DNA of 64,000 nt, taken from positions 140,735 to 204,734 of the forward strand of contig CAYNOT010000009.1 of NCBI GenBank assembly GCA_964398945.1, given 5' to 3'. The DNA is from JBGTGG01 sp964398945 (GTDB lineage: Bacteria; Bacteroidota; Bacteroidia; Cytophagales; Cyclobacteriaceae). Below, piece after piece: positions 1-8,409 of this stretch. The position numbers and the translations under genes are program-made. The notes under the pieces are model-generated. The model did no database searches. It saw only the letters and a program-made list of their open reading frames with translations, and was not told the DNA's origin. Numbering within the stretch: the stretch's first letter is position 1; each line of letters starts with the position of its first letter.

Positions 1-220
1 CACCAGTTTACCCCTCGGTTAAATTGCGGTAATTTTCTGTCAATTTACCATTTCAAATTTCCACTCTTTTCCTAAAGTATCTGAATTTCAGCCTCTTACA
101 CAGGTTGAAATTTCCATTTTCAAGACTACCAGAGACCCCTTCTGACCTTTGCTATGTCCTTGACAATCAAGGATGACATTTGGCCAAGTGTCCATTTCTA
201 ACTCTTCAATAAGTAAGACA
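1..220. other. Intergenic sequence before the first HTH gene
   Basis: AT-rich sequence with no convincing reading frame of its own. I see no clear TAnnTTTG -7 element, tRNA end or terminator. The integrase expected for a mobile element of this kind is not here and may lie just outside the window. Confidence 0.4.
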
Positions 221-520
221 ATGGACGAAATAATAGAACGTCTTGACAATCTCCAACGCCTGATTGAGAGCCAGGGGATTTACACAAAGGAAGTTTTGAA
301 CTTCAATGAAGCTTGCCAGTATCTGGAGCTTTCCCAATCTCACTTGTACAAGTTGACAAGTGCCGGGAACATTCCGCATTACAAGCCCAACGGAAAGAAG
401 CTCTATTTCAAAAGAAGCGAGTTGGAAAGCTGGTTGCTGCGCAACCGCAATTCCACTCAGGAAGAAATAGACCAACGGGCAGCGGATTACCTAATCAAGA
501 AAGGGAGGGTGAAGCTATGA
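221..520 (+). CDS. Excisionase-like helix-turn-helix protein
   Basis: A 99-residue protein with an HTH_17 (MerR-like excisionase) fold. An N-terminal amphipathic segment (DEIIERLDNLQRLI) is followed by the family pattern: LNFNEACQYLELS, a second helix SHLYKLTSAGNIPHYK, and a wing (KKLYFKRSELESWL). In Bacteroidota mobile elements such proteins act as directionality factors or local regulators, often in pairs, as here. A longer start at 173 adds 16 residues, but the start at 221 matches the usual family N terminus. It overlaps the next gene by 4 bp (ATGA), so the two are translationally coupled. The exact role, excision or regulation, cannot be told from sequence. Confidence 0.8.
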   Translation: MDEIIERLDNLQRLIESQGIYTKEVLNFNEACQYLELSQSHLYKLTSAGNIPHYKPNGKKLYFKRSELESWLLRNRNSTQEEIDQRAADYLIKKGRVKL

Positions 521-813
521 ACGAGCTAATGGATATGATCTTGACACTTGCTCAAGACATTAAAGCAGTCAAAGCCTACCTCCTCAACTTCCATAAATCA
601 CGGTTGGAGCAATTCAGCGAAGAGTGGATTGATGGACAGGTAGTGATGCAAACGCTGCACATCAGTAAAAGAACCCTCCAATCCCTTCGGGATAGCGGGG
701 TTCTTCCCTACAGCCGAATCAATGGCAAATTCTACTATAAGGTTTCGGACATAGAAGCCTTGCTGGAATCCAATTACTCACCTTCAAGATCAAAGCACTA
801 TGGAGGTAAGTAG
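517..813 (+). CDS. Second excisionase-like helix-turn-helix protein
   Basis: A 98-residue protein of the same HTH_17 class as its upstream neighbour: an N-terminal coiled segment, then WIDGQVVMQTLHISKRTLQ as the helix-turn-helix, a short loop (DSGVLPYSRI) and the wing KFYYKVSDIEALLE. The open frame extends upstream, but the ATG at 517 is preceded by a purine-rich GGGAGGGTGAAG and overlaps the previous stop, so this start is preferred. Its 3' end overlaps the start of the next gene at 800. The tandem arrangement of two such genes before a VirE-N/DUF3987 pair is typical of Bacteroidota genomic islands. Confidence 0.8.
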   Translation: MNELMDMILTLAQDIKAVKAYLLNFHKSRLEQFSEEWIDGQVVMQTLHISKRTLQSLRDSGVLPYSRINGKFYYKVSDIEALLESNYSPSRSKHYGGK

Positions 814-1720
814 AAAAGCCATTCTCGACAAAACGCACTACGGCTTGAATATCTACGCCTACGTGCTGCGGCAGTACTATCCGGGTGAAACAGTCCTTTC
901 CCTTTCGGGAAGGGACTGCAAACCTGCGAAGAACCCTTTCAATGCGGACAAGCCCACATTGTTGGTAAAAGTTGTTGACGGTTGCGCCATGCATACCGAT
1001 TCCGAAACAGCCATTGCACCAGGCAATGTCTTTGATTTTGCAGCACTGCATTTCAGCCTCGAAGGGCAAGCCCTTCTCGACAAGCTGAATGACGAACTGC
1101 ATTTGCGTATTGGTAAGCAGCGAGGATTTTACACTCAAGCAGAATCGCAACCTGCGGTTGCTCTTCCTGAGATAGTCAAACCGGCTCCACCAGTTTTTAG
1201 CTATTTCACCAAGCCTGTCACCAATGTAATTCCAAGTCGGCAAGCCTCCTTAGTTAAGGTGTACCGGCTTATCAAAGGGAATGAATTTGCTTCATGTACA
1301 AGTACACTTCGCAACATTCCCGATACGAAGGAAGCCCGAAAGTACAAGGCTCAAAATTTCGATTACGTGACTTTCTCAGGCACTTTCTCAAAGAGGAATG
1401 ATGCAAATCTTCAAAGACATTCAGGTTTGCTTACAATCGATTTTGATCACATTGAGGACATTCCTTCACTCAAGGCTGCATTGCTCAACGATCACTACTT
1501 TGAAACGGAGCTACTGTTTGTATCTCCTTCAGGGGATGGCCTCAAATGGGTAATTCCCATCGACTTGACGCAGGCAAAACACCAGGACTATTTCAAGGCA
1601 GTGGCAAACTACGTTTCCCACACCTATCAACTGGAAATAGACCAATCCGGAAAGGACATTTCAAGGGCATGTTTCCTTCCGCATGATTCAGAAATATTCA
1701 TCAATCCTAAATACTTGTAG
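800..1720 (+). CDS. VirE N-terminal / BT4734-like domain protein
   Basis: 306 residues. The N-terminal part (about 1-110) resembles the small zinc-finger/primase-associated region seen in mobile-element replication proteins (GRDCKPAKNPFNADKPTL, then GNVFDFAALHF). The C-terminal part (about 150-300) matches the VirE_N/BT4734-like domain, with a conserved core LLTIDFDHI and SPSGDGLKWVIPI that resembles archaeo-eukaryotic primase active-site strands. Members are nearly always paired with a DUF3987 ATPase, as here (3-bp gap). The likely role is in replication or mobilisation of the element; this is inferred from family context and not shown by the sequence. Confidence 0.75.
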   Translation: MEVSRKAILDKTHYGLNIYAYVLRQYYPGETVLSLSGRDCKPAKNPFNADKPTLLVKVVDGCAMHTDSETAIAPGNVFDFAALHFSLEGQALLDKLNDELHLRIGKQRGFYTQAESQPAVALPEIVKPAPPVFSYFTKPVTNVIPSRQASLVKVYRLIKGNEFASCTSTLRNIPDTKEARKYKAQNFDYVTFSGTFSKRNDANLQRHSGLLTIDFDHIEDIPSLKAALLNDHYFETELLFVSPSGDGLKWVIPIDLTQAKHQDYFKAVANYVSHTYQLEIDQSGKDISRACFLPHDSEIFINPKYL

Positions 1721-1723
1721 GAC

Positions 1724-3541
1724 ATGGAAAGAAAAACATTCAATCCACAGGATTGGCTTAATCCGCCAACCCCGCAACCGAAAGTTACAGAGCAACAAAC
1801 TTTCAATACAGATTCTCAAATAGACGAAGTAGAACGCATCATCCAGAGTATTGAGGCCAACAGAACAGATATTACCTCCACTTACAACGATTGGGTAAAT
1901 ATAGGTTTCGCCTTTGCTGATGAATTTGAAGAGAATGGCCGCAACCTATTTCATAGAGTGAGCCAGTTCTATCCCGACTATTCCGCTCAGGAGTGCGACA
2001 AGCAATTTGACAATTGCTTGAAATCAAAAGGTCATGGCGTTTCACTAAAGACCTTTTTCTACCTCGCCAAAGATTCAGGAATTGATATTACGCCTCCACG
2101 AAAGGAGCCGGAAGAAATGCGCCACTATAATTCAAATAAAGAATTTGGCGCATTCGATAGCACCGTTGAAAAACAAACAGAGGATAGCTATCAAATGCCA
2201 ACATTTCCAGATTCCTTGTTTCCTGAACTTCCTGAATTTCTGCAAAAGGTTGTGGCTGTCGCCACTTCCAATGAGGAAAGGGATATTCTACTCCTCGGTT
2301 CCCTCGGAGCTATCAGTGCATGTTTACCCAAAGTATCGGGCATTTATGATGGCAAACGGGTTTTCCCTAATCTATTCCTATTCATTACGGCTCAGGCATC
2401 CGCAGGTAAAGGCCGCTTGGTGCATTGCCGCCAGTTGGTTAATCCCATTCATAAAGAGTTGAGGGAACAGGCCAAACTCCACAAACAGCACTATGAATTG
2501 GAAATGGCAGAATACAACTCCAAGAAGGGAAAGGAAGACGCTATCGAGAAGCCAGCCAAACCACCTGAAAAAATGCTGTTCATTCCGGCCAACAATAGTT
2601 CAACGGGTGCTTATCAGCTTTTGGGTGATAGTGACGGAAGAGGGTTGATTTTCGAGACCGAAGGAGACACCTTAGCACATGCCTTCAAGAGCGATTACGG
2701 AAACTACAGTGATGGCTTTAGAAAAGCCTTTCACCATGAAACCATTTCCTACTATCGCAGAACCGACCGGGAGTTTGTGGACATTGAAAGCCCTTGTCTT
2801 TCTACTGTCCTTTCAGGAACGCCAAAACAAGTTTCGGCATTGATACCCAATGCTGAGAACGGTCTATTCAGCCGTTTCATCTTCTATTTCATGAACGTTC
2901 GCCCGGTATGGAAAAATGTCTTTGCCAGCCAAACAGACAACGGACTGGACGACTACTTTGAAGCCCTGGGCAATGAGTTTTATAAACTGTACAAAGTCCT
3001 CATGCAGGATGAACCCCGGCAGTTCTACCTTTCAGCAGACCAGCAAGAGCAGTTCAACCAGTTTTTCGGACGGATACAGGAAAAGTACATGAACCTTCAG
3101 GGATTGGACTACATGGCCACTATTAGGCGATTAGGTTTGATTGCCTATCGCATCTGCATGATATGCTCCGCTTTGCGGATCATGGAAACGGGCGACACTT
3201 CCCGAAAGCTGATTTGTGAGGAAAGGGATTTTCAAGCTGCGCTTTCAATGGTGAAGGTATTAGTCAAGCATTCAAGCAAAGTGTTTGTAGAGCTTCCCCA
3301 GGAGGAACCCAAACCAACACGCTTGAATAAGAAAGAGAAGTTTCTTTATGCCCTACCCCGCAACTTCAACCGCCAAAAGTACCTTGAAGTGGCTACCTCC
3401 ATGAGCATTCCGGCCAAAACTGCCGAAGGCTACATTACCGCCTTTATTAAATCCAACCTGATACACCGTGAGTCTCAGGACAATTACCTAAACACCTCAC
3501 TTGAGGAAGTTCAGGATTCTAAGGAAATCAAGGAAGGATAA
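1724..3541 (+). CDS. PriCT-2 / DUF3987 domain ATPase of a mobile element
   Basis: 605 residues. Residues about 35-115 form a PriCT-2-like domain (NDWVNIGFAFADEF ... DNCLKSKGHGVSLKTFF), normally found C-terminal to primases. Residues about 165-540 are the DUF3987 domain, a RecA/helicase-like module with a P-loop-like segment TAQASAGKGRL and a downstream IFETEGDTLAHAF acidic motif. With the preceding VirE-N protein it probably forms a split primase-helicase for island replication. No relaxase or coupling protein is visible, so the element may depend on helper functions. It ends 187 bp before the defence operon. Confidence 0.8.
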   Translation: MERKTFNPQDWLNPPTPQPKVTEQQTFNTDSQIDEVERIIQSIEANRTDITSTYNDWVNIGFAFADEFEENGRNLFHRVSQFYPDYSAQECDKQFDNCLKSKGHGVSLKTFFYLAKDSGIDITPPRKEPEEMRHYNSNKEFGAFDSTVEKQTEDSYQMPTFPDSLFPELPEFLQKVVAVATSNEERDILLLGSLGAISACLPKVSGIYDGKRVFPNLFLFITAQASAGKGRLVHCRQLVNPIHKELREQAKLHKQHYELEMAEYNSKKGKEDAIEKPAKPPEKMLFIPANNSSTGAYQLLGDSDGRGLIFETEGDTLAHAFKSDYGNYSDGFRKAFHHETISYYRRTDREFVDIESPCLSTVLSGTPKQVSALIPNAENGLFSRFIFYFMNVRPVWKNVFASQTDNGLDDYFEALGNEFYKLYKVLMQDEPRQFYLSADQQEQFNQFFGRIQEKYMNLQGLDYMATIRRLGLIAYRICMICSALRIMETGDTSRKLICEERDFQAALSMVKVLVKHSSKVFVELPQEEPKPTRLNKKEKFLYALPRNFNRQKYLEVATSMSIPAKTAEGYITAFIKSNLIHRESQDNYLNTSLEEVQDSKEIKEG

Positions 3542-3604
3542 GCCTGTTTGGCTTTCCTTCCGAAGATTCGACCAGACCATTGAAAATATACAACACTGGT
3601 CAAC

Positions 3605-3625
3605 CTAAGGACGAATAATCCTTAG
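3605..3625. promoter_or_regulatory. Inverted repeat upstream of the restriction operon
   Basis: Perfect 7-bp inverted repeat CTAAGGA / TCCTTAG separated by 7 nt, about 75 bp before the XRE promoter. No T-run follows, so a terminator is less likely than a protein-binding site, but this is not settled. Confidence 0.35.
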
Positions 3626-3697
3626 TTTCCTCTATTTCCTCAAAATCCTGAAATCAGTTTCTCACTTCTTTTTGCTTTTACTATCGCTTTCTTTTCT

Positions 3698-3724
3698 TAT
3701 ATTTGACAAATTCTGACAAGTCAA
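3698..3724 (+). promoter_or_regulatory. Promoter and candidate operator of the XRE-hsd operon
   Basis: TATATTTG at 3698-3705 matches the Bacteroidota -7 element TAnnTTTG. It is 23 nt before the XRE start at 3729. Overlapping it are two direct TGACAA half-sites exactly 10 bp apart (3704 and 3714) and an outer inverted pair TTGAC (3703) / GTCAA (3720). This layout suits autoregulation by the XRE protein encoded immediately downstream. The -33 element is poor (nearest TTG is 23 bp upstream). Confidence 0.5.
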
Positions 3725-3728
3725 TAAT

Positions 3729-4031
3729 ATGGCAATGAATTATCTGGGCAATAAGATCAGGGAGCTTCGAGAAACCAAGGGTTTACTGCTCCGGCAAGTG
3801 GCGGCCCATATCGAAGTGGATACCGCACTGGTGAGTAAGTTGGAGCGTGGAGAGCGAAAAGCCCAAAGGGAGCAAATTTCCAGGATTGCCGACTTTTTGG
3901 AAGTAAAGGAAGATGAGCTACTTCTCTTATGGCTGGCGGACAAGATCATGGATGATATCCAGGATGAACCACAGGCATTAGAAGCATTGAAATTTGTAGA
4001 ACACCAATTTAACAAAGACATAAATGGCTAA
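3729..4031 (+). CDS. XRE-family transcriptional regulator
   Basis: 100 residues with a Cro/cI-type helix-turn-helix over about residues 8-62: IRELRETKGLLLRQVAAHI, then EVDTALVSKLERGERKA as the recognition helix region, ending REQISRIADFLEV. The C-terminal 35 residues are acidic and probably mediate dimerisation. ATG codons at 3729 and 3735 are both possible. It overlaps hsdM by 8 bp. Small XRE proteins at the head of restriction-modification operons are known control proteins that delay restriction until methylation is in place; that role is inferred here from position and from the overlapping candidate operator. Confidence 0.85.
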   Translation: MAMNYLGNKIRELRETKGLLLRQVAAHIEVDTALVSKLERGERKAQREQISRIADFLEVKEDELLLLWLADKIMDDIQDEPQALEALKFVEHQFNKDING

Positions 4032-5622
4032 AAAGGCTACGGCAAAACAGGAAGAATCTTTAGAGAAAAAGCTCTGGAAAACGGCAGACAAGCTCCGCAA
4101 GAACATGGATGCTGCCGAGTACAAGCATGTGGTATTGGGCTTAATCTTCCTCAAATACATCTCTGATGCTTTTGAAGAACTCTACCAGAAACTAAAAGCC
4201 GGAGAAGGTGAATATGAAGGCGCTGACCCGGAAGACAAGAACGAATACATAGCCGAAAAGGTATTCTACGTGCCTCCACAAGCCCGTTGGTCATTTCTGA
4301 TGGGCAGAGCCAAGCAACCCACCATTGGCAAAGATGTGGATGATGCAATGGACGCCATTGAGAAAGACAACAGTTCACTAAAAGGCGTTCTCCCAAAAGT
4401 CTATGCCCGTGAAAATCTGGACAAGCAAAGTTTAGGCGGTTTAATAGACCTGATCGGAACCATTGAGTTCATGGCTGGGGATGAACAGATTGGCAAGAAA
4501 GGCAAAGACCTGTTAGGCCATGTCTATGAATACTTCCTTGGCGAGTTTGCTTTAGCTGAAGGCAAAAAGGGCGGTCAGTTCTACACACCGGAGAGTGTGG
4601 TTTCCCTATTAGTTCAGATGCTTGAACCTTATGAAGGAAGGGTCTTTGACCCTTGCTGCGGTTCAGGTGGAATGTTTGTGCAGAGTGAAAAATTCATTGA
4701 AGCTCACAGCGACTACTATCGAAAAGGAAATGGTAAGGGTTTAGCCATTGATCCCAAAGACCGCATTTCTATTTACGGACAGGAAAGCAACCAAACCACC
4801 TGGCGACTGGCAAAGATGAACCTTGCCATTCGGGGCATTGACAGTTCCAATGTAAAATGGAACAATGAGGGCTCTTTCCTCAACGACCTCCACAAAGACC
4901 TGAAAGCTGACTTTGTAATAGCCAACCCTCCTTTCAACGATAGCGATTGGAGCGGTGATCTGCTCCGCAATGATGCCCGCTGGCAATATGGTGTACCCCC
5001 TGCGGGCAATGCCAACTTTGCCTGGATGCAGCACTTTCTTTACCACATGGCGCCTTCGGCCACTGCCGGTATCGTGCTCGCCAAAGGCTCGCTCACTTCT
5101 AAAAATTCCGGGGAAGGAGAAATTCGCCAAAAGCTCATTGAGGCAGATCTGATCGATTGCATCGTAAACCTGCCCGGCAAAATATTCCTGAACACGCAGA
5201 TACCCGCCTGTTTGTGGTTTTTGGCCAAGAATAAAACCAATGGAAAATTCCGCAACCGTGCCGGTGAAGTGCTTTTCATAGATGCCCGACACATGGGGCA
5301 TTTGATTAACCGGAAAACAAGGGTACTCTCTCAAGAAGACCTTGATGTAATTTCAGATGCTTACCACAAATGGCGAAATGTAGATGGCAAGTATGAAGAC
5401 CTAAACGGCTTCTGTAAATCAGTTCCACTGGAAGAAATCAAGCAAAGGGGCTATGTGCTTACACCTGGTCGCTTTGTAGGCTTACCGGATGAAGAAGAAG
5501 ATTTTGATTTTAAAGAACGCTACAATGCGGTAACGGCTGAACTCAGTGAGCTTTTTGAAAGGGAAGTTCAATTGACTAGCCGCATCAAGAATAATCTTTC
5601 CAAAATGATCATTAATGAGTAG
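4024..5622 (+). CDS. hsdM: Type I restriction-modification methyltransferase subunit HsdM
   Basis: 532 residues, the usual length for the family. It carries the N-terminal HsdM helical domain (LWKTADKLRKNMDAAEYKHV) and an N6-adenine methyltransferase domain: the SAM-binding motif I DPCCGSGGMFV begins near residue 209, and catalytic motif IV NPPF is at 301-304. The C terminus has the helical tail that packs against HsdS. It methylates adenine in the bipartite site chosen by HsdS and is required for both modification and restriction. It overlaps the XRE gene upstream and hsdS downstream by 8 bp each, indicating tight translational coupling. Confidence 0.95.
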   Translation: MAKKATAKQEESLEKKLWKTADKLRKNMDAAEYKHVVLGLIFLKYISDAFEELYQKLKAGEGEYEGADPEDKNEYIAEKVFYVPPQARWSFLMGRAKQPTIGKDVDDAMDAIEKDNSSLKGVLPKVYARENLDKQSLGGLIDLIGTIEFMAGDEQIGKKGKDLLGHVYEYFLGEFALAEGKKGGQFYTPESVVSLLVQMLEPYEGRVFDPCCGSGGMFVQSEKFIEAHSDYYRKGNGKGLAIDPKDRISIYGQESNQTTWRLAKMNLAIRGIDSSNVKWNNEGSFLNDLHKDLKADFVIANPPFNDSDWSGDLLRNDARWQYGVPPAGNANFAWMQHFLYHMAPSATAGIVLAKGSLTSKNSGEGEIRQKLIEADLIDCIVNLPGKIFLNTQIPACLWFLAKNKTNGKFRNRAGEVLFIDARHMGHLINRKTRVLSQEDLDVISDAYHKWRNVDGKYEDLNGFCKSVPLEEIKQRGYVLTPGRFVGLPDEEEDFDFKERYNAVTAELSELFEREVQLTSRIKNNLSKMIINE

Positions 5623-6778
5623 GAATATGGAAGATTGGAAAGAATCACAATTGTCTGAAGTTGCCGAAATTATAATGGGACAATCTCCAAAAGGTGAATC
5701 ATGTAATTCTGATGGTGAAGGCTATCCACTTTTAAATGGTCCTACTGAATTTGGAATAAGTCATCCCTTTCCTATTCAATTTAGTACAGATGGGAGAAAA
5801 TTTAGCCAGCCCCTTGATATTCTTTTCTGCGTGAGGGGATCAACAACTGGTAGAATGAACTGGTCTGATAGACAATATGCTATTGGTCGTGGAATTGCTG
5901 CAATAAGGCATAAGAAAGGTTCACAATATAGGTACTTCATCAAGGGAATAATTGATTATAATTTACCATTATTACTTTCGAGTGCCACTGGCTCAACATT
6001 CCCAAATGTCTCAAGAACTCAGTTAGAAGAGTTAGAACTGCTTCTCCCACCTCTTTCTGAACAACAAGGTATTGCGGAAACACTTAGTAGTTTAGATGAT
6101 AAAATAAACTTGCTCCATCTTCAGAATTTTAAGCTGGAGGAATTGGCTGAAATTCTATACCGGCAGTGGTTTATTTTAGATGCAAACACGGAAAGTGATG
6201 AAGTCTTTTTATCGGATGTAGCAAACCACCACAAAAAGAACATCAAGCCTTTTGAAAATCCTTTTCAGGAATACTTCCATTACAGCATACCGGCTTTTGA
6301 TGATGGGCAAAACCCACAAATAGAATTGGGTAACACCATCCTCAGCAACAAATACCAGGTAATGACTAGCAGCATTTTGATTTCCAAGCTTAACCCTCGT
6401 TTTCCAAGAGTGTGGCAGATTTCAAAACCCATAGATGAAGAAGTTTCCATTTGCTCCACGGAGTTTCAGGTAGTAGTACCGCATGAGCAGCGTTGGTTTC
6501 CTTTCATTTACTACTTCCTCAAATCCCGACCTGTTACGGATGAACTCATAGGTGCTGCAGGTGGCACAAGTGGCAGCCATCAGCGGGTAAGCCCGGACGA
6601 TATTTTCAACCTGTCATTCATCAAACCGGATGATGCCAGGCTAAACCAGTTTCACCAGATTGTATCTCCCAATCTGGAAAAGATCAATAACAACAGGGAG
6701 CAAATTTTAAAACTTGAAAAACTCAGGAACACCCTCTTGCCTAAACTCATGAGCGGGGAAGTAAGGGTGAAAATGTAA
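5615..6778 (+). CDS. hsdS: Type I restriction-modification specificity subunit HsdS
   Basis: 387 residues with the standard two-TRD layout. TRD1 spans about 5-150 and ends in the conserved LPPLSEQQGIAETLSSLDDKI, which starts the first long spacer helix (to about 185). TRD2 spans about 190-340 and is followed by a second helix ending KLRNTLLPKLMSGEVRV. The two helices form the coiled coil that sets the spacing of the bipartite recognition sequence, which cannot be predicted by eye. It begins inside the hsdM stop region. A relic of a very similar C terminus lies at 8316-8405, on the far side of the reverse transcriptase gene. Confidence 0.93.
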   Translation: MSRNMEDWKESQLSEVAEIIMGQSPKGESCNSDGEGYPLLNGPTEFGISHPFPIQFSTDGRKFSQPLDILFCVRGSTTGRMNWSDRQYAIGRGIAAIRHKKGSQYRYFIKGIIDYNLPLLLSSATGSTFPNVSRTQLEELELLLPPLSEQQGIAETLSSLDDKINLLHLQNFKLEELAEILYRQWFILDANTESDEVFLSDVANHHKKNIKPFENPFQEYFHYSIPAFDDGQNPQIELGNTILSNKYQVMTSSILISKLNPRFPRVWQISKPIDEEVSICSTEFQVVVPHEQRWFPFIYYFLKSRPVTDELIGAAGGTSGSHQRVSPDDIFNLSFIKPDDARLNQFHQIVSPNLEKINNNREQILKLEKLRNTLLPKLMSGEVRVKM

Positions 6779-6783
6779 GACTA

Positions 6784-8292
6784 ATGAAAAGACTAATTGA
6801 GCTATCAGCAGCAGAAGCGAGAGCCTTCTTATTGAAGCCGGAAAGCTATGTCAATTTTGACCTGCCCCTTTATTTCACGTTTCAATTGGTAATTCATAAT
6901 CTGAATGCTGAACTCAACGGAAAGCTGCTCTCAGATCTTCGCACTTCCTCACCGAGAGATTTTGACGATATCAACTATAAGCTGCTTACCAATAAAGATG
7001 GTAGATATGCATGGAGACCTTTTCAATTGATCCACCCTGCTATTTATGTTTCCTTAGTCCATCGTATTACCGAACCCGATAATTGGAGCCTGATACTGGA
7101 ACGGTTTACCCTTTTCAGAGCAAACGACAAAATAGAATGCCATAGCATTCCGGTAGTTTCCGAATCAGAAGAAAAGACTGACAAGGATTCACAAATTTAC
7201 ACTTGGTGGCAAATGATCGAGCAAAGATCAATTGCTTTGGCATTGGACTATCAATACATGCTCCAAACTGATATTTCTGACTGCTATGGTTCTATTTACA
7301 CCCATTCAATACCTTGGGCCATTCACACGAAAGAGGAGGCCAAAAAGCGGGAAAACAGGACAAGAAACTCACTGATAGGTGTAGCAATTGACAACCACCT
7401 TCAGGATATGAGTTACGGCCAAACCAATGGGATTCCCCAAGGCTGTACACTTATGGATTTCATAGCCGAGATAGTTTTAGGCTATGTGGATTCTCTACTA
7501 TCTGAAATGATTGATTCGTTAGGAATCACCAGTTACCGCATACTTCGATATCGTGACGACTATCGAATTTTTTCTAACAACCCTTTTGAAGCTGACCAGA
7601 TTACAAAAGCCCTTTCAGAAATTCTTACTGAAATGGGGCTAAAGCTGAATGCCGATAAAACGGAAGCATCGGATAATGTTATCAAAAGCTCAATTAAACC
7701 GGACAAACGATACTGGATCGCGAACAAACGCATTACTGAGAATAAACAAAAATGGCTTATTCAACTACATCTACTCTCCGAGCAGTTTCCAAATTCAGGC
7801 ACACTTGATAACCAAATGCGTGAATTTTTGCGGGTAGTTCAAACCAGTGAAAGGAAAGACCCAAATATCCACACGTTAATCAGTCTGGTTGTAGAGATTG
7901 CTTATCGCAATCCAAGGGTTTCTCCTACAGCTATCGCTATTCTAACATTTCTTTTAAATCAAATCGCAGATGAACAGGAAAAGAAGATCACTATAGGTAG
8001 AATCAAAAATAAGTTTCAACAGATTCCAAACTCAGGTTTATTAAGGGTTTGGCTACAAAGGCTGTATCTCAAGATTGATGATACCATAGAGTATGAAGAA
8101 ACGCTCTGCCAGAAGGTACTCTATTCGGATACCAAAGTCTGGAATACCGATTGGCTAAATGCCAATCTCAAACGAATAATTGACAATACGGCTATTGTTG
8201 ACTATGCCAGTATTGAAGCTTTAGAAGAAGTAACGACAGAAGAAGAAATTGAAAGTATTGTTGAAAACAGAGCATATGAATATCAGGAATGA
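6784..8292 (+). CDS. Defence-type (UG/Abi-like) reverse transcriptase
   Basis: 502 residues. The RT fingers and palm are clear: motif A LQTDISDCYGSIY with Asp163 as metal ligand, motif B GIPQGCTLMDF, motif C LRYRDDYRIF with the catalytic pair Asp258-Asp259 (YRDD instead of the common YADD, at 256-259), and motif D GLKLNADKTEAS. The C-terminal 200 residues are alpha-helical with no recognised domain, as in the standalone RTs of the Abi/unknown-group (DRT) class. No maturase, X, or integrase-like domain is present. It lies 5 bp after hsdS inside the restriction operon. An antiviral role is inferred from family and context; I cannot assign the DRT subtype. Confidence 0.85.
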   Translation: MKRLIELSAAEARAFLLKPESYVNFDLPLYFTFQLVIHNLNAELNGKLLSDLRTSSPRDFDDINYKLLTNKDGRYAWRPFQLIHPAIYVSLVHRITEPDNWSLILERFTLFRANDKIECHSIPVVSESEEKTDKDSQIYTWWQMIEQRSIALALDYQYMLQTDISDCYGSIYTHSIPWAIHTKEEAKKRENRTRNSLIGVAIDNHLQDMSYGQTNGIPQGCTLMDFIAEIVLGYVDSLLSEMIDSLGITSYRILRYRDDYRIFSNNPFEADQITKALSEILTEMGLKLNADKTEASDNVIKSSIKPDKRYWIANKRITENKQKWLIQLHLLSEQFPNSGTLDNQMREFLRVVQTSERKDPNIHTLISLVVEIAYRNPRVSPTAIAILTFLLNQIADEQEKKITIGRIKNKFQQIPNSGLLRVWLQRLYLKIDDTIEYEETLCQKVLYSDTKVWNTDWLNANLKRIIDNTAIVDYASIEALEEVTTEEEIESIVENRAYEYQE

Positions 8293-8315
8293 AATAAGAT
8301 GAAGATGAAGATGAT

Positions 8316-8405
8316 ATGATTGCAAATAATAAACGAATCCAAAAGCTGAGAAATACAATCCTGCCTACTCTGATGTGTGAGGAGGTGACGGTTAAAACAG
8401 AATAA
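8316..8405 (+). pseudogene. Relic of an HsdS C-terminal tail
   Basis: A 29-codon frame encodes NKRIQKLRNTILPTLMCEEV near its centre. This aligns with the last residues of the intact HsdS in this operon (KLEKLRNTLLPKLMSGEVRV): the KLRNT-LP-LM core and the E-V-V-K spacing are shared. In-frame codons upstream are only a GATGAA repeat after a TAA. I read it as the surviving 3' end of a second or ancestral hsdS, left when the reverse transcriptase gene was inserted or when recombination exchanged hsdS segments. It is unlikely to be functional as a specificity subunit. Confidence 0.75.
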
Positions 8406-8409
8406 CATT

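Noticed and set aside
6700..6790. A retron (RT with msr/msd) at the RT gene
   Set aside because: The RT starts 5 bp after hsdS, leaving no room for a non-coding retron RNA upstream, and I see no inverted repeats downstream.
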